Of a DNA stretch of 39,333 bases, positions 39,242 through 39,333 are shown one piece after another. Each line of letters begins with the position of its first letter. The stretch's first letter is position 1. This DNA is from Elusimicrobia bacterium RIFOXYA12_FULL_51_18 (GTDB taxonomy: Bacteria > Elusimicrobiota > Elusimicrobia > Elusimicrobiales > UBA9959): positions 1 through 39,333 of the forward strand of contig MGVA01000038.1 in the NCBI GenBank assembly GCA_001800245.1, read 5' to 3'. Under the pieces are notes generated by a model. The model ran no database searches and had not been told where the DNA came from. It saw only the letters and a list, made by a program, of their open reading frames with translations. The translations under genes and the position numbers were made by a program.

Positions 39242-39333
39242 ATGTCCGTAGTTAAAAAAGGTTTCACGCTTATCGAATTGCTGGTCGTAGTTCTCATCAT
39301 CGGTATATTGGCGTCACTCGCCATACCGCAATA
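39242..39333 (+). CDS. Type IV prepilin / pseudopilin, N-terminal part
   Basis: The gene runs off the window; only 30 codons are seen. After MSVVKK comes the class III leader and prepilin helix GFTLIELLVVVLIIGILASL then AIPQ, with Gly before Phe as the PilD cleavage site and Glu5 of the mature protein present. Such proteins build type IV pili or type II secretion pseudopili, fitting the PilT gene on the left. GAGGGGG ends about 5 nt upstream of ATG 39242. It runs opposite to most genes right of the dif site. Confidence 0.9.
   Translation, partial: MSVVKKGFTLIELLVVVLIIGILASLAIPQ

Noticed and set aside
1-39333. CRISPR array, transposase, prophage or anti-phage defence cluster
   Set aside because: No evenly spaced direct repeats, no transposase motifs and no known defence domains were found; nearly all genes are housekeeping or envelope genes.

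Overview
The window is chromosomal DNA, roughly 55% GC by eye, from a Gram-negative-type bacterium. It encodes outer-membrane barrels, a lipoprotein, a PilT ATPase, type IV prepilin and an FtsQ-FtsA-FtsZ set. Housekeeping genes dominate. Gene content and the prepilin leader at the right edge resemble Elusimicrobiota genomes, but that placement is a guess from family resemblance and no marker here proves it.

The best structural clue is a 28-bp sequence at 20408-20435 that matches the XerC/XerD recombination site dif. Genes left of it run almost all on the + strand (20 of 21 complete protein genes). Genes right of it run almost all on the - strand (15 of 16), so both arms point inward. This is what a replication terminus looks like, and I read the window as spanning ter.

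Layout. 1-2830: hairpin-rich gene-poor DNA, a methyltransferase and an alpha/beta-hydrolase lipoprotein, flanked by a methyltransferase fragment and a LuxR-type HTH fragment (a decayed accessory patch). 2831-9599: tightly packed + strand genes miaB, PilZ, miaA, hflX, plsY, gpsA, bifunctional nuclease and HU, often with 4-bp start/stop overlaps. 9719-13169: MerR regulator, tRNA-Pro(GGG) with a tRNA-like partial duplicate in front, a secreted serpin, a metal-binding HMA protein and a diacylglycerol glycosyltransferase. 13261-16474: tRNA-Pro(CGG), acylphosphatase, a sigma-70 factor, apt, tRNA-Arg(CCU) and a TPR membrane protein. 16475-19276: a long structured RNA leader followed by two outer-membrane barrel genes. 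19277-21514: the sparse terminus zone with a strong promoter, DnaA-box-like palindrome, one unknown gene and dif. 21515-26176: the - strand deoxynucleotide operon nrdR-nrdD-nrdG-dut behind a consensus promoter and a NrdR-like box. 26426-38795: - strand ftsQ, ftsA, ftsZ, pilT, deoxynucleoside kinase, cmk, plsC, rpsA, a TPR protein, a peptidase/propeller/barrel fusion and a small membrane protein. 38923-39333: tRNA-Lys(UUU) and the start of a prepilin gene on the + strand.

Functional themes: tRNA A37 modification (miaB plus miaA), membrane lipid synthesis (plsY, gpsA, plsC, glycosyltransferase), dNTP supply under anaerobiosis (nrdD with a fused glutaredoxin-like domain, nrdG, dut, deoxynucleoside kinase, cmk), cell division (ftsQAZ) and surface or envelope functions (PilT, prepilin, barrels, serpin). 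I saw no CRISPR array, prophage, transposase or obvious new defence system. The most original items are the candidate dif/terminus, the structured leader before the 17034 barrel gene, interspersed repeats that have entered two coding sequences, and a recurring promoter layout that predicts leaderless mRNAs.
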